Below, piece by piece: positions 34,002 to 42,188 of a DNA stretch of 63,523 bases. The notes under the pieces were generated by a model. The model saw nothing but the letters and a program-made list of their open reading frames with translations. It was not told where the DNA came from and did no database searches. Where the stretch lies: contig NZ_JAOZVR010000062.1 in assembly GCF_025869515.1 (NCBI RefSeq), positions 1-63,523 on the forward strand, in the 5' to 3' direction. Every line of letters starts with the position of its first letter. The first letter of the stretch is position 1. The stretch comes from Ferrovibrio sp. (GTDB lineage: Bacteria; Pseudomonadota; Alphaproteobacteria; Ferrovibrionales; Ferrovibrionaceae). Position numbers and translations under genes: made by a program.

Positions 34002-35026
34002 AAGCCGTCTACAGCGAAGCGCATCAGAGCCATGATCCGCAGTTTTTTCTGGTGCGCGGCGTGGTGCGCAAGACTACCGAGCAGCCCGAACGCGCCAGTC
34101 GCCTGCTGAACGGGCTGAACAGCGGCAAGCACACCATCCTGCCGGCGCAGAGTTTCGGTGCCGGACCGCGTGCCCGGGTCCACAGTCCGGATTACCTCGT
34201 CTTCCTGGAAACCGGCTTCGAGGAATGGCGTGCGCTGGGCGATTCCAACAGCGAGATGATCCCCAATATTCATGCCCAGCGCGGCGAAGGCGCCAGCTAT
34301 CCCACAGGCATCGTCGGCAAGCTTGGCTGGCACACCGCCGATACGGCCTGCCCGATCGGTGCCGGCACCTTTGCCGCCGCCTGCGCGGCGGCCGATGTCG
34401 CCACAACAGCGGCGCAGATGGTGCTGGATGGCGAGGATACGATCTATGCGCTGTGCCGTCCGCCCGGCCATCATGCCTATCGCGATATGGCCGGCGGCTT
34501 CTGCTATCTGAACAACAGCGCGATTGCCGCCGCGCATCTGCGGCAGAAATACGAGCGCGTCGCTATTCTTGATGTCGATGTGCATCACGGCAATGGCACC
34601 CAGGGTATTTTCTACGACCGCGCCGATGTGCTGACCGTGTCGATCCATGCCCATCCCGGCAGCTACTACCCCTTCTTTGTCGGCTATGCTCATGAAATGG
34701 GAGCCGGGGCGGGGCTGGGGGCCAATCTCAATATCCCGCTGCCGCTCGGCACCGGCGATGCCGACTATATGATGGCACTGGATCGTGCGGTGAGGACCAT
34801 CAAGGCCTTTGCGCCCGGCGCCCTGGTGGTGGCACTTGGCCTCGATGCCTCCGAGGAAGATCCTCTGCAGGGACTGAAGATCACCACCGAAGGTTTCCGC
34901 CGGATCGGCGGTGCTATCGCCCGCATCGGTCTACCCACCACGCTGGTGCAGGAAGGCGGCTATCTGTCGGATATCCTGGGCGTCAATCTTGCGGCCGTGC
35001 TGGCGGGCTATGAAGCCAGCCGCTAG
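33998..35026 (+). CDS. Histone deacetylase-like amidohydrolase (acetylpolyamine amidohydrolase type)
   Basis: 342 residues from GTG 33998 (GGAGAGG upstream). It has the arginase/deacetylase fold used for hydrolysing N-acetyl groups from polyamines or other amines. The active site is intact: H158-H159 (RPPGHHAYRD), the Zn ligands D194 and H196 (DVDVHHGNGTQG) and D283 (LGLDASEED). Size and the long loop with NIHAQRGEGASYPTGIVG match bacterial acetylpolyamine amidohydrolases. It heads a run of amine- and ureido-processing enzymes. The substrate may be an N-acyl diamine or diamino acid. Confidence 0.87.
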   Translation: MKAVYSEAHQSHDPQFFLVRGVVRKTTEQPERASRLLNGLNSGKHTILPAQSFGAGPRARVHSPDYLVFLETGFEEWRALGDSNSEMIPNIHAQRGEGASYPTGIVGKLGWHTADTACPIGAGTFAAACAAADVATTAAQMVLDGEDTIYALCRPPGHHAYRDMAGGFCYLNNSAIAAAHLRQKYERVAILDVDVHHGNGTQGIFYDRADVLTVSIHAHPGSYYPFFVGYAHEMGAGAGLGANLNIPLPLGTGDADYMMALDRAVRTIKAFAPGALVVALGLDASEEDPLQGLKITTEGFRRIGGAIARIGLPTTLVQEGGYLSDILGVNLAAVLAGYEASR

Positions 35027-35035
35027 GATCGCGGC

Positions 35036-35512
35036 ATGCTCCAGCTTGCCGCCCGTCCGCTGACCGCCGAGGCCTTTGCGCCTTATGGCGAGGTTCTTGC
35101 CGCGCCGGCCGATACCGGCCGGCATTACTATGGGCCCTTGATCGAAAATCGCCGTCCGCAGGCAGGGCTGGATTTTTCGCTTTCCACCGTCGCCGCCAGT
35201 CATCTGCCGCTGAAGCTGAAGCTGTTCGAGCGCCATGCATTCTCGGCGCAGGTGTTCATGCCGGTCGATGTGGCGCGCTATCTCGTCACAGTCTGCCCTG
35301 ATAACGGGCAGGGCAGACCCGATGCGGGCAGGGCGATCTCTTTTGTCGCGCCCTCGAATGTCGGTGTGATGTATGCCGCCGGAACCTGGCACCATCCGAT
35401 GGTCGCGCTGGACAGGCCGGGGCGGTTCAGCATCGTGATGTGGGCCTGCGGCGATGCCGGCGATGAGGAACTGATTCCACTCGACCGCGAGATCGAAGTT
35501 CATCCAGCCTGA
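35036..35512 (+). CDS. Ureidoglycolate lyase-family protein
   Basis: 158 residues, the usual length of AllA-type ureidoglycolate lyase, a cupin-like fold that splits ureidoglycolate into glyoxylate and urea. Family features are the start LAARPLTAEAFAPYGEVLAA, the central ERHAFSAQVFMPVD and the conserved GVMYAAGTWHHPMVAL. It begins 9 bp after the deacetylase-like gene. No allantoinase or allantoate amidohydrolase is nearby, so it may act on a different ureido or carbamoyl compound here. Confidence 0.85.
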   Translation: MLQLAARPLTAEAFAPYGEVLAAPADTGRHYYGPLIENRRPQAGLDFSLSTVAASHLPLKLKLFERHAFSAQVFMPVDVARYLVTVCPDNGQGRPDAGRAISFVAPSNVGVMYAAGTWHHPMVALDRPGRFSIVMWACGDAGDEELIPLDREIEVHPA

Positions 35513-35544
35513 CTTGGCAGGCAAATTGCTAGGTTGATTGCCTG

Positions 35545-36753
35545 ATGTCTGCCACCCTGTTCCGCAATCCCCGGGTCGATCCAGAGGCGCTGTATCCGGC
35601 GGCGCTGGCGCAAATCCAGTCGCTGGCCGCCCATGCGCAGGCAAAGACAGAGATTGCCGCCTGGCCCGGTTTCACACCAACGCCATTGCATGATCTGAAG
35701 GTGCTGGCGGCCGAACATGGTCTTGGCGCGATCTGGTATAAAGACGAGAGTGGCCGTTTTGGACTGAGCAGTTTCAAGGCACTCGGCGGTGCCTATGCGG
35801 TGATGCGGCAATTGCGACGCGCCGTAGCCGCCGAACTCGGGAAGTCCGTGGATGAGGTTATGCCTGCCGATCTGCTGGCCGGGCGTTATCGCGCTATTGC
35901 CGCAAAGGTCACGGTCACTTGCGCCACCGATGGCAATCACGGCCGTTCGGTGGCCTGGGGTGCGTCTCTGTTCGGCTGTGCCTGCGTGATCTACGTCCAT
36001 GCGCTGGTCAGCCCTGGCCGCGCGGCTGCCATTGCCGCCTATGGCGCCCGCGTCGTGCGCACGGCCGGCAACTATGACGACAGCGTGCGGCAGGCCCAGC
36101 GGGATGCCGAATCCAACGGCTGGATCGTGATTTCCGACACATCCTATCCCGGCTATCGCGACATTCCGCGCGACGTGATGCAGGGCTATTCGGTGATGGC
36201 GGCCGAAGCATTGGCGCAATGCCCGGCGAAGCCGACCCACGTCTTCGTCCAGGGTGGCGTTGGCGGCTTGGCGGCGGCTGTACTCGCCTATCTGTGGGAA
36301 AGCCTGGGTCCGGCGCGGCCGCGCATTATCGTGGTCGAGCCGGACAAGGCCGACTGCCTGTATCGCAGCGCCCGTGCCGGCAGACCGGTGGTGGTGGAGG
36401 GCACGCTGGACACCATCATGGCGGGCCTGGCCTGCGGCGAAGTCTCGCTGATCGCCTGGGATATCCTCTCGCTGGGCGCCGATGCCTTCATGACGGTAGA
36501 GGATCGGGCGGCCGCCGACTTGATGCAGCGACTGGCGCGACCGGTCGGCGATGACGTGGCGATCGTGGCAGGCGAGTCTGCCGTGGCTGGCCTGGCTGGC
36601 GCCCTGGCGGCGCGTGCCAATCCCGAACAGGCGGCGGCTCTCGGGCTTGATGCAACATCGCGCGTGCTGGTGTTCGGCAGCGAGGGGGCCACCGATTCGG
36701 CGCTGTATGAACAGATCGTCGGCCTGAAGCCGCAGGATGTGGGGAGGGCCTGA
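35545..36753 (+). CDS. dpaL: 2,3-diaminopropionate ammonia-lyase
   Basis: 402 residues, fold type II PLP enzyme, the size of E. coli DpaL. The Schiff-base lysine is K78 in GLSSFKALGGAYAV, where the family motif S-S-F-K-x-L-G-G-x-Y is diagnostic. The catalytic aspartate lies in the following ATDGNHGRSVAWGA, and the glycine-rich phosphate loop VFVQGGVGGLAAAV is present. It converts 2,3-diaminopropionate to pyruvate and two ammonia. It is placed between ureidoglycolate lyase and an N-carbamoylase, so the diaminopropionate may be released from an N-acyl or N-carbamoyl precursor by its neighbours. Confidence 0.9.
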   Translation: MSATLFRNPRVDPEALYPAALAQIQSLAAHAQAKTEIAAWPGFTPTPLHDLKVLAAEHGLGAIWYKDESGRFGLSSFKALGGAYAVMRQLRRAVAAELGKSVDEVMPADLLAGRYRAIAAKVTVTCATDGNHGRSVAWGASLFGCACVIYVHALVSPGRAAAIAAYGARVVRTAGNYDDSVRQAQRDAESNGWIVISDTSYPGYRDIPRDVMQGYSVMAAEALAQCPAKPTHVFVQGGVGGLAAAVLAYLWESLGPARPRIIVVEPDKADCLYRSARAGRPVVVEGTLDTIMAGLACGEVSLIAWDILSLGADAFMTVEDRAAADLMQRLARPVGDDVAIVAGESAVAGLAGALAARANPEQAAALGLDATSRVLVFGSEGATDSALYEQIVGLKPQDVGRA

Positions 36754-36754
36754 T

Positions 36755-37681
36755 ATGACACGAGTGATCACCGTAGGCGCCGCTCAGCTCGGTCCGATTG
36801 CTCGTAGCGACACGCGCAAGCAGGTGGTCGAGCGGCTGGTTGCGCATCTGCGCGAGGCGCGGCGCATGGGTTGCGACCTGGTGGTGTTTCCGGAGCTGGC
36901 GCTGACCACCTTCTTCCCGCGCTGGTTCATGACCGATCAGGCCGAAATCGACAGCTTCTTCGAGCGCGAGATGCCGGGACCGGCGACACGGTCGCTGTTC
37001 GATGAAGCCAAACGGCTCGGTCTTGGCTTCTACCTCGGCTACGCGGAGCTCACGCCGGACGGGAGGCATTTCAATACCGCAATCCTGGTCGGCAAGGACG
37101 GTGCGATCATCGGAAAGTATCGCAAGGTGCATCTGCCCGGCCATGCTGACCATGAACCCTGGCGCCGCTTCCAGCATCTTGAGAAACGCTACTTCGATAT
37201 CAGCGATACCGGCTTCAAGGTCTGGCACGGCTTCGGTGGCATCCTCGGCATGGCGATCTGCAACGACCGGCGCTGGCCTGAAACCTATCGCGTGATGGGC
37301 CTGCAGGGCGCGGAGATGATCCTGCTCGGCTACAATACGCCGGTGCATAATGCGCCGGCGCCTGAGCATGACGACCTGTCGCTGTTTCACAATCAACTGT
37401 CGATGCAGGCCGGCGCCTACCAGAATGGCTGCTGGGTCATCGGTGTGGCCAAAGCCGGCAACGAGGAAGGCGTGCCGATGATCGGCGGCAGCCAGATCAT
37501 CGCGCCCTCCGGCGTCACGGTTGCGGCGACCCGCGGCGATGGCGATGAGCTGGCGGTGGCCGCCTGCGATCTCGACGCCTGCGCCAGCTATAAGACCACC
37601 ACTTTCAACTTTGCAGTCCATCGCATGCCGCAGCATTATGGCCTGATCACGTCGCGCAAGGGAGCCGAGCCACCGCCATGA
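36755..37681 (+). CDS. N-carbamoyl-D-amino acid hydrolase (nitrilase superfamily)
   Basis: 308 residues from ATG 36755, with GGGGAGGG 5 bp upstream. It closely follows characterised D-carbamoylases along its length (FPELALTTFFPRW, RFQHLEKRYF, CNDRRWPETYRVMGL, FNFAVHRMPQHYGLI). The Glu-Lys-Cys triad is E47, K124 and C169. The reaction removes a carbamoyl group, giving the free amino acid, CO2 and ammonia. No hydantoinase is encoded nearby, so a naturally ureido-bearing substrate is more likely than a hydantoin. Its end overlaps the next gene by 4 bp. Confidence 0.9.
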   Translation: MTRVITVGAAQLGPIARSDTRKQVVERLVAHLREARRMGCDLVVFPELALTTFFPRWFMTDQAEIDSFFEREMPGPATRSLFDEAKRLGLGFYLGYAELTPDGRHFNTAILVGKDGAIIGKYRKVHLPGHADHEPWRRFQHLEKRYFDISDTGFKVWHGFGGILGMAICNDRRWPETYRVMGLQGAEMILLGYNTPVHNAPAPEHDDLSLFHNQLSMQAGAYQNGCWVIGVAKAGNEEGVPMIGGSQIIAPSGVTVAATRGDGDELAVAACDLDACASYKTTTFNFAVHRMPQHYGLITSRKGAEPPP

Positions 37682-37941
37682 AATCCGCCCGAAAAAAGGC
37701 GACTGTCACGCCACTCACGCCGCCGGCCAAGGCTGTTCCGGCCCTGTCGCCGCCGCTGATTGCCGGCATGTTCGGGGAGGCTGGGGTGCTGCTGCGTCCC
37801 GGCCGTGCCGATGTTATTGCTGCAACATTGGGCGCTGCGCTGGCTAAATTCCGCGGCCAGGCCCAAAAAATGCCGTTCGAGCGTGAGCCGGGGCTGTTTC
37901 CGGTGGTGCAGTCCGCAGCGGCAAAGAAGAGGAAGCAGTGA
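37678..37941 (+). CDS. AtzG-like small subunit of an amidase
   Basis: 87 residues. A basic N-terminal tail of about 25 residues is followed by a helical segment and the ending KMPFEREPGLFPVV. That ending recalls AtzG-like (DUF4089) proteins, whose C-terminus has a F-x-L/F-x2-E-x-E-P-x-P pattern. In the atrazine pathway AtzG pairs with the amidase AtzE as a structural subunit. Here it overlaps the carbamoylase gene by 4 bp and the following amidase by one base, exactly the expected arrangement. Similarity is modest, so the assignment leans on context. Confidence 0.68.
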   Translation: MKSARKKATVTPLTPPAKAVPALSPPLIAGMFGEAGVLLRPGRADVIAATLGAALAKFRGQAQKMPFEREPGLFPVVQSAAAKKRKQ

Positions 37942-39389
37942 TGAAAAAGCCTGCGAAGAAGATTGCCGCCCGGAAGGCGGCTGCGCCGGATATCGCCTTG
38001 CTGGGACTTGCGGAGGCTGCCCGCGCCGTGGCGCAGGGGAAAGTGACGTCGCAGGCGCTAACCGAGGCCTGCCTGGCGCGGATCGCCGCATGGCAGCCGC
38101 GCGTGAATGCCTTCCTCAAGCTGGAAGCCGATGCAGCACTGAAGGCAGCCAAGGCGGTGGATCGTGCGCGCAAGCGCGGCGCCAGCCTGGGCCGCCTCGG
38201 TGGTGTGCCGCTGGCGCATAAGGATATGTATTACCGGGCCGGCAAGGAAACCAGCTGCGGTTCGGCGATTCGCCGGCACTGGAAGGCCACCGAAACTGCC
38301 ACGGCGCTGCAGCGGCTGGATGCCGAGGGCGCACTCGATCTCGGCCGGCTTAACATGGCCGAATTCGCCTTTGGTCCGACCGGACATAACTATCACTACG
38401 GCCATGCGCGCAATCCGTGGAATACCGACCGTATCACCGGCGGTTCGTCCAGTGGTTCGGCTGCGGCCGTGGCGGCCCGCATGGTTTTCGGCGCGCTGGG
38501 CTCCGATACCGGCGGCTCGATTCGCCAGCCGGCGCATTACTGCGGCCTGGTCGGCATGAAGCCGACCTGGGGGCGGGTCAGCCGTGCGGCCGCCATGCCG
38601 CTCAGCTACTCGCTCGATACCGTCGGTCCGCTGACGCGTCGGGTGGAAGACAGCGCCCTGCTGATGGAAATCCTGGCCGGTGCCGATCCGCGCGACCCCA
38701 CGGCCAGCACCCAGCCCGTGGGGAACTATGTGGCGGCGGCAAAATCCGGTGCGGTGCGCGGCCTGAAGCTGGCCGTCCCGCGCCGTTATTTCTGGGACAA
38801 GCTGAACAAGCCGAGCGCGGAATGTCTGGAAGCGGCGCTCAAGGCCCTGTCGAAGCTCGGCGTGAAGATCGTTGAAATGACACCACCGGATATGGAGATG
38901 GTGACGGCAGCGTCCATGGTCATGATCTCTGCCGAAGCAGCGGCCTTGCATGCATCCTGGCTGCGCACGCGGCCCAATCTCTATGGCGATCAGGTTCGGG
39001 CCCGGCTGGAAAACGGTCTTGCCGTCAGCGCGCTGGACTATATCGATTCGCAGCGCTGGCGCAGCGAGGCAACGGCGGCTTTCCTCAAAGCGATGAATGG
39101 CGCCGACGCGGTTTTCGCGCCGGTCGCGGATCGTCCGGCACCCACCGTCGAGGAGACCGATGTGGCCGGCCGGCCGGAGGCGGGCAAGACCATCGCGGCC
39201 CTGACACGCCTGACGCGACCGATCAATTACCTTGGTTTGCCGGCGATGACGGTGCCAGCCGGTTTTGTGCGTGGTCGGCTGCCGATCGGTTTCCAGCTGA
39301 TCGGACGGCCTTTCGATGAGGCGATGCTGTATCGCATCGCCGGTGCCTATGAGGCTGTGCAGCCAACCTATCAGACCCTCCCTGTTTGA
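37941..39389 (+). CDS. Amidase-signature hydrolase (AtzE/GatA-like)
   Basis: 482 residues from ATG 37941, sharing one base with the preceding stop. An unusual Lys/Ala-rich N-terminal tail (about 18 residues) precedes the amidase-signature domain. The catalytic triad is K94 (LAHKDM), a cis-Ser in TGGSSSGSAAAV (169-171) and the nucleophile S193 in SDTGGSIRQPAHYCGLVG. It is probably a partner of the AtzG-like protein. AtzE acts on 1-carboxybiuret; the related GatA acts on Gln-tRNA. The true substrate here is open, but an amide linked to the diaminopropionate/carbamoyl pathway fits the neighbours. Confidence 0.87.
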   Translation: MKKPAKKIAARKAAAPDIALLGLAEAARAVAQGKVTSQALTEACLARIAAWQPRVNAFLKLEADAALKAAKAVDRARKRGASLGRLGGVPLAHKDMYYRAGKETSCGSAIRRHWKATETATALQRLDAEGALDLGRLNMAEFAFGPTGHNYHYGHARNPWNTDRITGGSSSGSAAAVAARMVFGALGSDTGGSIRQPAHYCGLVGMKPTWGRVSRAAAMPLSYSLDTVGPLTRRVEDSALLMEILAGADPRDPTASTQPVGNYVAAAKSGAVRGLKLAVPRRYFWDKLNKPSAECLEAALKALSKLGVKIVEMTPPDMEMVTAASMVMISAEAAALHASWLRTRPNLYGDQVRARLENGLAVSALDYIDSQRWRSEATAAFLKAMNGADAVFAPVADRPAPTVEETDVAGRPEAGKTIAALTRLTRPINYLGLPAMTVPAGFVRGRLPIGFQLIGRPFDEAMLYRIAGAYEAVQPTYQTLPV

Positions 39390-39398
39390 TTGATCGGT

Positions 39399-39440
39399 CC
39401 TGCCCAATTCTGAGGCAACACTAGCCTCGGGTTGGGCAGG
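39399..39440 (+). terminator. Compound hairpin downstream of amidase gene
   Basis: An outer 9-bp stem (CCTGCCCAA 39399-39407, TTGGGCAGG 39432-39440) encloses an inner 5-bp stem (GAGGC 39412-39416, GCCTC 39424-39428). It lies 10 bp after the amidase stop and before the sigma-54 promoter of the next operon. There is no T-run after it, so termination would be imperfect or Rho-assisted. It probably separates the two transcription units. Confidence 0.5.
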
Positions 39441-39488
39441 CCGCCGCGCCACTTTCATTTGTGTGCATGGAATCAGCCGGTTGCCAAA

Positions 39489-39503
39489 TGGCACGGACCT
39501 TGC
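39489..39503 (+). promoter_or_regulatory. Sigma-54 promoter (-24/-12) of the oligopeptide-type importer
   Basis: TGGCACGGACCTTGC matches the RpoN consensus TGGCACG-N4-TTGC at every defined position, with GG (39490-39491) and GC (39502-39503) exactly 10 bp apart. Transcription should start near 39515, about 23 bp before the binding-protein ATG at 39538. The element is preceded by TGCCA-aa-TGGCA. Sigma-54 needs an enhancer-binding activator such as NtrC, so nitrogen limitation is the likely signal. Confidence 0.8.
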
Positions 39504-39537
39504 GTCTTCACCCGCAATACCAACCCGGGGTGAACAC

Positions 39538-41154
39538 ATGGCTCTCAAAAAGACTTCTCCGTTTCTGCTGTCGCTGCTGGCTGCTGCTGCCCTGACAGGG
39601 CTGACAACCGTGTCGGCGCAGGCGCAGGGCGTGCTGCGTATCGGCATGACGGCTTCCGATATTCCGCTCACCACCGGTCAGACCGACCAGGGCGGCGAAG
39701 GCATGCGTTTCATGGGCTACACGGTCTATGACGGCCTGATCAACTGGGATCTCAGCAAGTTCGACAAGCCGTCGGTGCTGACGCCGGGTCTGGCGACCAG
39801 CTGGGGTGTTGATGCCACGGACAAGACCAAGTGGACCTTCACCCTGCGCGAGGGCGTGAAGTTCCATGATGGCAGCGAGTTCACAGCGGATGCCGTGGTG
39901 TGGAACCTCGACAAGCTGCTGAAGAAGGATGTGCCGCAATTCGATCCGCGCCAGTCGGCCCAGGGCCTGTCGCGCATTCCTGCCGTCGCCAGCTACAAGG
40001 TGACCGGCAAGTATTCGGTCGAGGTGATCACCAAGACCCCGGATGCCACGCTGCCCTACCAGATCGCCTGGGTGATGATGTCGTCGCCGGCGCAGTGGGA
40101 AAAACTCGGCAAAAGCTGGGATGAATTCGCCAAGACGCCCTCGGGCACTGGCCCCTGGAAGCTGACGGCCTTCGTGCCGCGCGAGCGGGCCGAACTGTCC
40201 CCCAATGCCGCTTACTGGGACAAGGCGCGGGTGCCGAAGCTCGACAAGATCGTGCTGCTGCCGCTGCCCGAGCCGAATGCCCGCGTGGCCGCTCTGCGGT
40301 CCGGTCAGGTCGACTGGATCGAAGCGCCGGCGCCCGATGCGGTGGCCTCGCTGAAGCAGGCCGGTCTGACCATTGTCACCAATGCCTATCCGCATAACTG
40401 GACCTGGCATCTGTCGCGCGCCGAAGGTTCGCCGTGGAATGATATCCGCGTGCGCAAGGCGGCCAATCTGGCGATCGATCGCATGGGGCTGAAGGAATTG
40501 CTCGGCGGCCTGATGATCCCGGCGGAGGGCTTCATGCCACCCGGCAACCAGTGGTTCGGCAATCCGACTTTCAAGGTGAAGTACGATCTGGCCGAAGCCA
40601 AGAAGCTGATGAAGGAGGCTGGTTACGGTCCCGACAAGCCGTTGAAGACCAAGGCGCTGATCTCGCCTTCGGGTTCGGGTCAGATGCTGCCGCTGCCGAT
40701 GAATGAATTCGTTCAGCAGAGCCTGGCTGAAATCGGCATCCAGATCGACTTCGAAGTGGTGGAGTGGAACCAGCTGATCAACATCTGGCGTGCCGGTGCG
40801 AAAAGCGAAAGCGCCCGCGGCGGTACCTCGATCAACTTCACCTATTTCGTCCAGGATCCGTTCACTGGCCTGATCCGTCATCTGCAGTGCAATCTCGTGG
40901 CGCCCAACGGCACCAACTGGGGCCACTACTGCGACCCGGAGATGGACAAGCTGTTCAACGATGTTCGCAACACCTTCGATGCCAAGGAGCAGGACAAGGT
41001 GCTGCAGAAGATTCACGAGAAGTACGTCAACGAAGCGCTGTTCCTGATGGTGACTCATGACGTCAACGCCCGGGCGATGAGCCCGAAGGTCAAGGGTTTT
41101 GTGCAGGCGCAGAACTGGTTCCAGGACTTCTCGCCGATCACGATGGCGAAATAA
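39538..41154 (+). CDS. ABC transporter substrate-binding protein, SBP_bac_5 (oligopeptide) family
   Basis: 538 residues from ATG 39538, preceded by GGGGTGAA. A longer frame exists upstream but would run through the sigma-54 promoter. Signal peptide about residues 1-29 (KKTSPFLLSLLAAAALTGL, cleavage after AQA). The mature part has the family pattern: VYDGLINWDLSKFDKPSVLT, then LATSWGVDATDKTKWTF, then an HDGSEFTADAVVWNLDKLL block. It is the specificity component of the importer 39538-45111. A diamino acid, opine or short peptide ligand would fit the neighbouring nitrogen-releasing enzymes, but this is inference. Confidence 0.92.
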   Translation: MALKKTSPFLLSLLAAAALTGLTTVSAQAQGVLRIGMTASDIPLTTGQTDQGGEGMRFMGYTVYDGLINWDLSKFDKPSVLTPGLATSWGVDATDKTKWTFTLREGVKFHDGSEFTADAVVWNLDKLLKKDVPQFDPRQSAQGLSRIPAVASYKVTGKYSVEVITKTPDATLPYQIAWVMMSSPAQWEKLGKSWDEFAKTPSGTGPWKLTAFVPRERAELSPNAAYWDKARVPKLDKIVLLPLPEPNARVAALRSGQVDWIEAPAPDAVASLKQAGLTIVTNAYPHNWTWHLSRAEGSPWNDIRVRKAANLAIDRMGLKELLGGLMIPAEGFMPPGNQWFGNPTFKVKYDLAEAKKLMKEAGYGPDKPLKTKALISPSGSGQMLPLPMNEFVQQSLAEIGIQIDFEVVEWNQLINIWRAGAKSESARGGTSINFTYFVQDPFTGLIRHLQCNLVAPNGTNWGHYCDPEMDKLFNDVRNTFDAKEQDKVLQKIHEKYVNEALFLMVTHDVNARAMSPKVKGFVQAQNWFQDFSPITMAK

Positions 41155-41165
41155 CCCTGCCTGAT

Positions 41166-41193
41166 CGCCGGCTCCGGTGAAACGGGGCCGGCG
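41166..41193 (+). promoter_or_regulatory. Intercistronic stem-loop after substrate-binding-protein gene
   Basis: CGCCGGCTCC (41166-41175) pairs with GGGGCCGGCG (41184-41193), ten pairs including one G-U, around an 8-nt loop. It begins 11 bp after the binding-protein stop and ends 38 bp before the first permease. It is one of four comparable hairpins at this junction type. Confidence 0.72.
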
Positions 41194-41231
41194 GTTACAG
41201 TATTCCGTATCCCCATGACGGACCGCCGCCC

Positions 41232-42185
41232 ATGTTGATCTACACTCTCAAGCGGCTGCTCTATGTTCTGCCGGTTGCCTTCGGCGTCAGCGTCGTCTGC
41301 TTCCTGCTGGTCCATATCACGCCCGGCGATCCACTCACCGCAGTGATGCCGATCGATGCCAGTGCCGAACAGCAGGCGGCCATGCGGGCCGCCTATGGTT
41401 TCGATAAGCCGCTGCCGGTGCAGTACGTGATCTGGCTCGGCAAGGTGATGATCGGCGACCTCGGCACCTCGATCGCCAGCGGCCGTTCCGTGCTGACCGA
41501 GGTTTCCCGTGCCGTCAGCAATACTTTGATCCTGTCGGCAGTGGCGACCGCCATCGGTTTCTTCTTCGGCTGCCTGTTCGGCTTTGTCGCCGGCTATTAC
41601 CGCGGCTCGGCCGTGGATCGCATCGCCTCGGCGCTGTCGGTGCTGGGGGTCAGCGTGCCGCATTACTGGCTTGGCATGGTACTGGTGATCGTCTTCTCCG
41701 TGCAGCTCAACTGGCTGCCGGCGACCGGGGCCGGGCCGGGCGGTTCGGCGGACTGGACCTGGAACTGGGAACATATCCGCCACCTGATCTTGCCGGCCAT
41801 CACCATGTCGGTGATTCCGATGGGTGTGATCGCCCGCACCATCCGCGCCCTGGTGGCCGAAATCCTGTCGCAGGAATTTGTCCAGGCGCTGGCCGCCAAG
41901 GGCATGACCGATCGTGGCATTTTCCGCCATGTGGTGAAAAATACCGCACCCACTGCGCTGGCGGTGATGGGGCTTCAGCTGGGCTATCTGCTCGGCGGCT
42001 CGATCCTGATCGAGACGGTGTTTTCCTGGCCGGGCACCGGCTTCCTGCTCAATGCGGCGATTTTCCAGCGCGACCTGCCGCTGCTGCAGGGCACCATTCT
42101 GGTGCTGGCGATGTTTTTCGTGTTGCTCAACCTGCTGGTCGATGTGCTGCAAACAGCGCTTGACCCGCGTATCCAGAGGGCTTGA
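41232..42185 (+). CDS. ABC transporter permease, DppB/OppB family
   Basis: 317-residue inner-membrane permease. Family markers: the N-terminal helix LYVLPVAFGVSVVCFLLVHI, AAYGFDKPLPVQYVIWLGKV, the coupling region ALAAKGMTDRGIFRHVVKNTA and the end TALDPRIQRA. About six membrane segments are visible. It is followed after 3 bp by the DppC-like gene. First permease of the sigma-54-driven importer. Confidence 0.93.
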   Translation: MLIYTLKRLLYVLPVAFGVSVVCFLLVHITPGDPLTAVMPIDASAEQQAAMRAAYGFDKPLPVQYVIWLGKVMIGDLGTSIASGRSVLTEVSRAVSNTLILSAVATAIGFFFGCLFGFVAGYYRGSAVDRIASALSVLGVSVPHYWLGMVLVIVFSVQLNWLPATGAGPGGSADWTWNWEHIRHLILPAITMSVIPMGVIARTIRALVAEILSQEFVQALAAKGMTDRGIFRHVVKNTAPTALAVMGLQLGYLLGGSILIETVFSWPGTGFLLNAAIFQRDLPLLQGTILVLAMFFVLLNLLVDVLQTALDPRIQRA

Positions 42186-42188
42186 GCG

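Noticed and set aside
39508..41058. Long minus-strand open frame (516 codons)
   Set aside because: Antisense to the signal-peptide-bearing binding-protein gene and running through the sigma-54 promoter side; no motifs.
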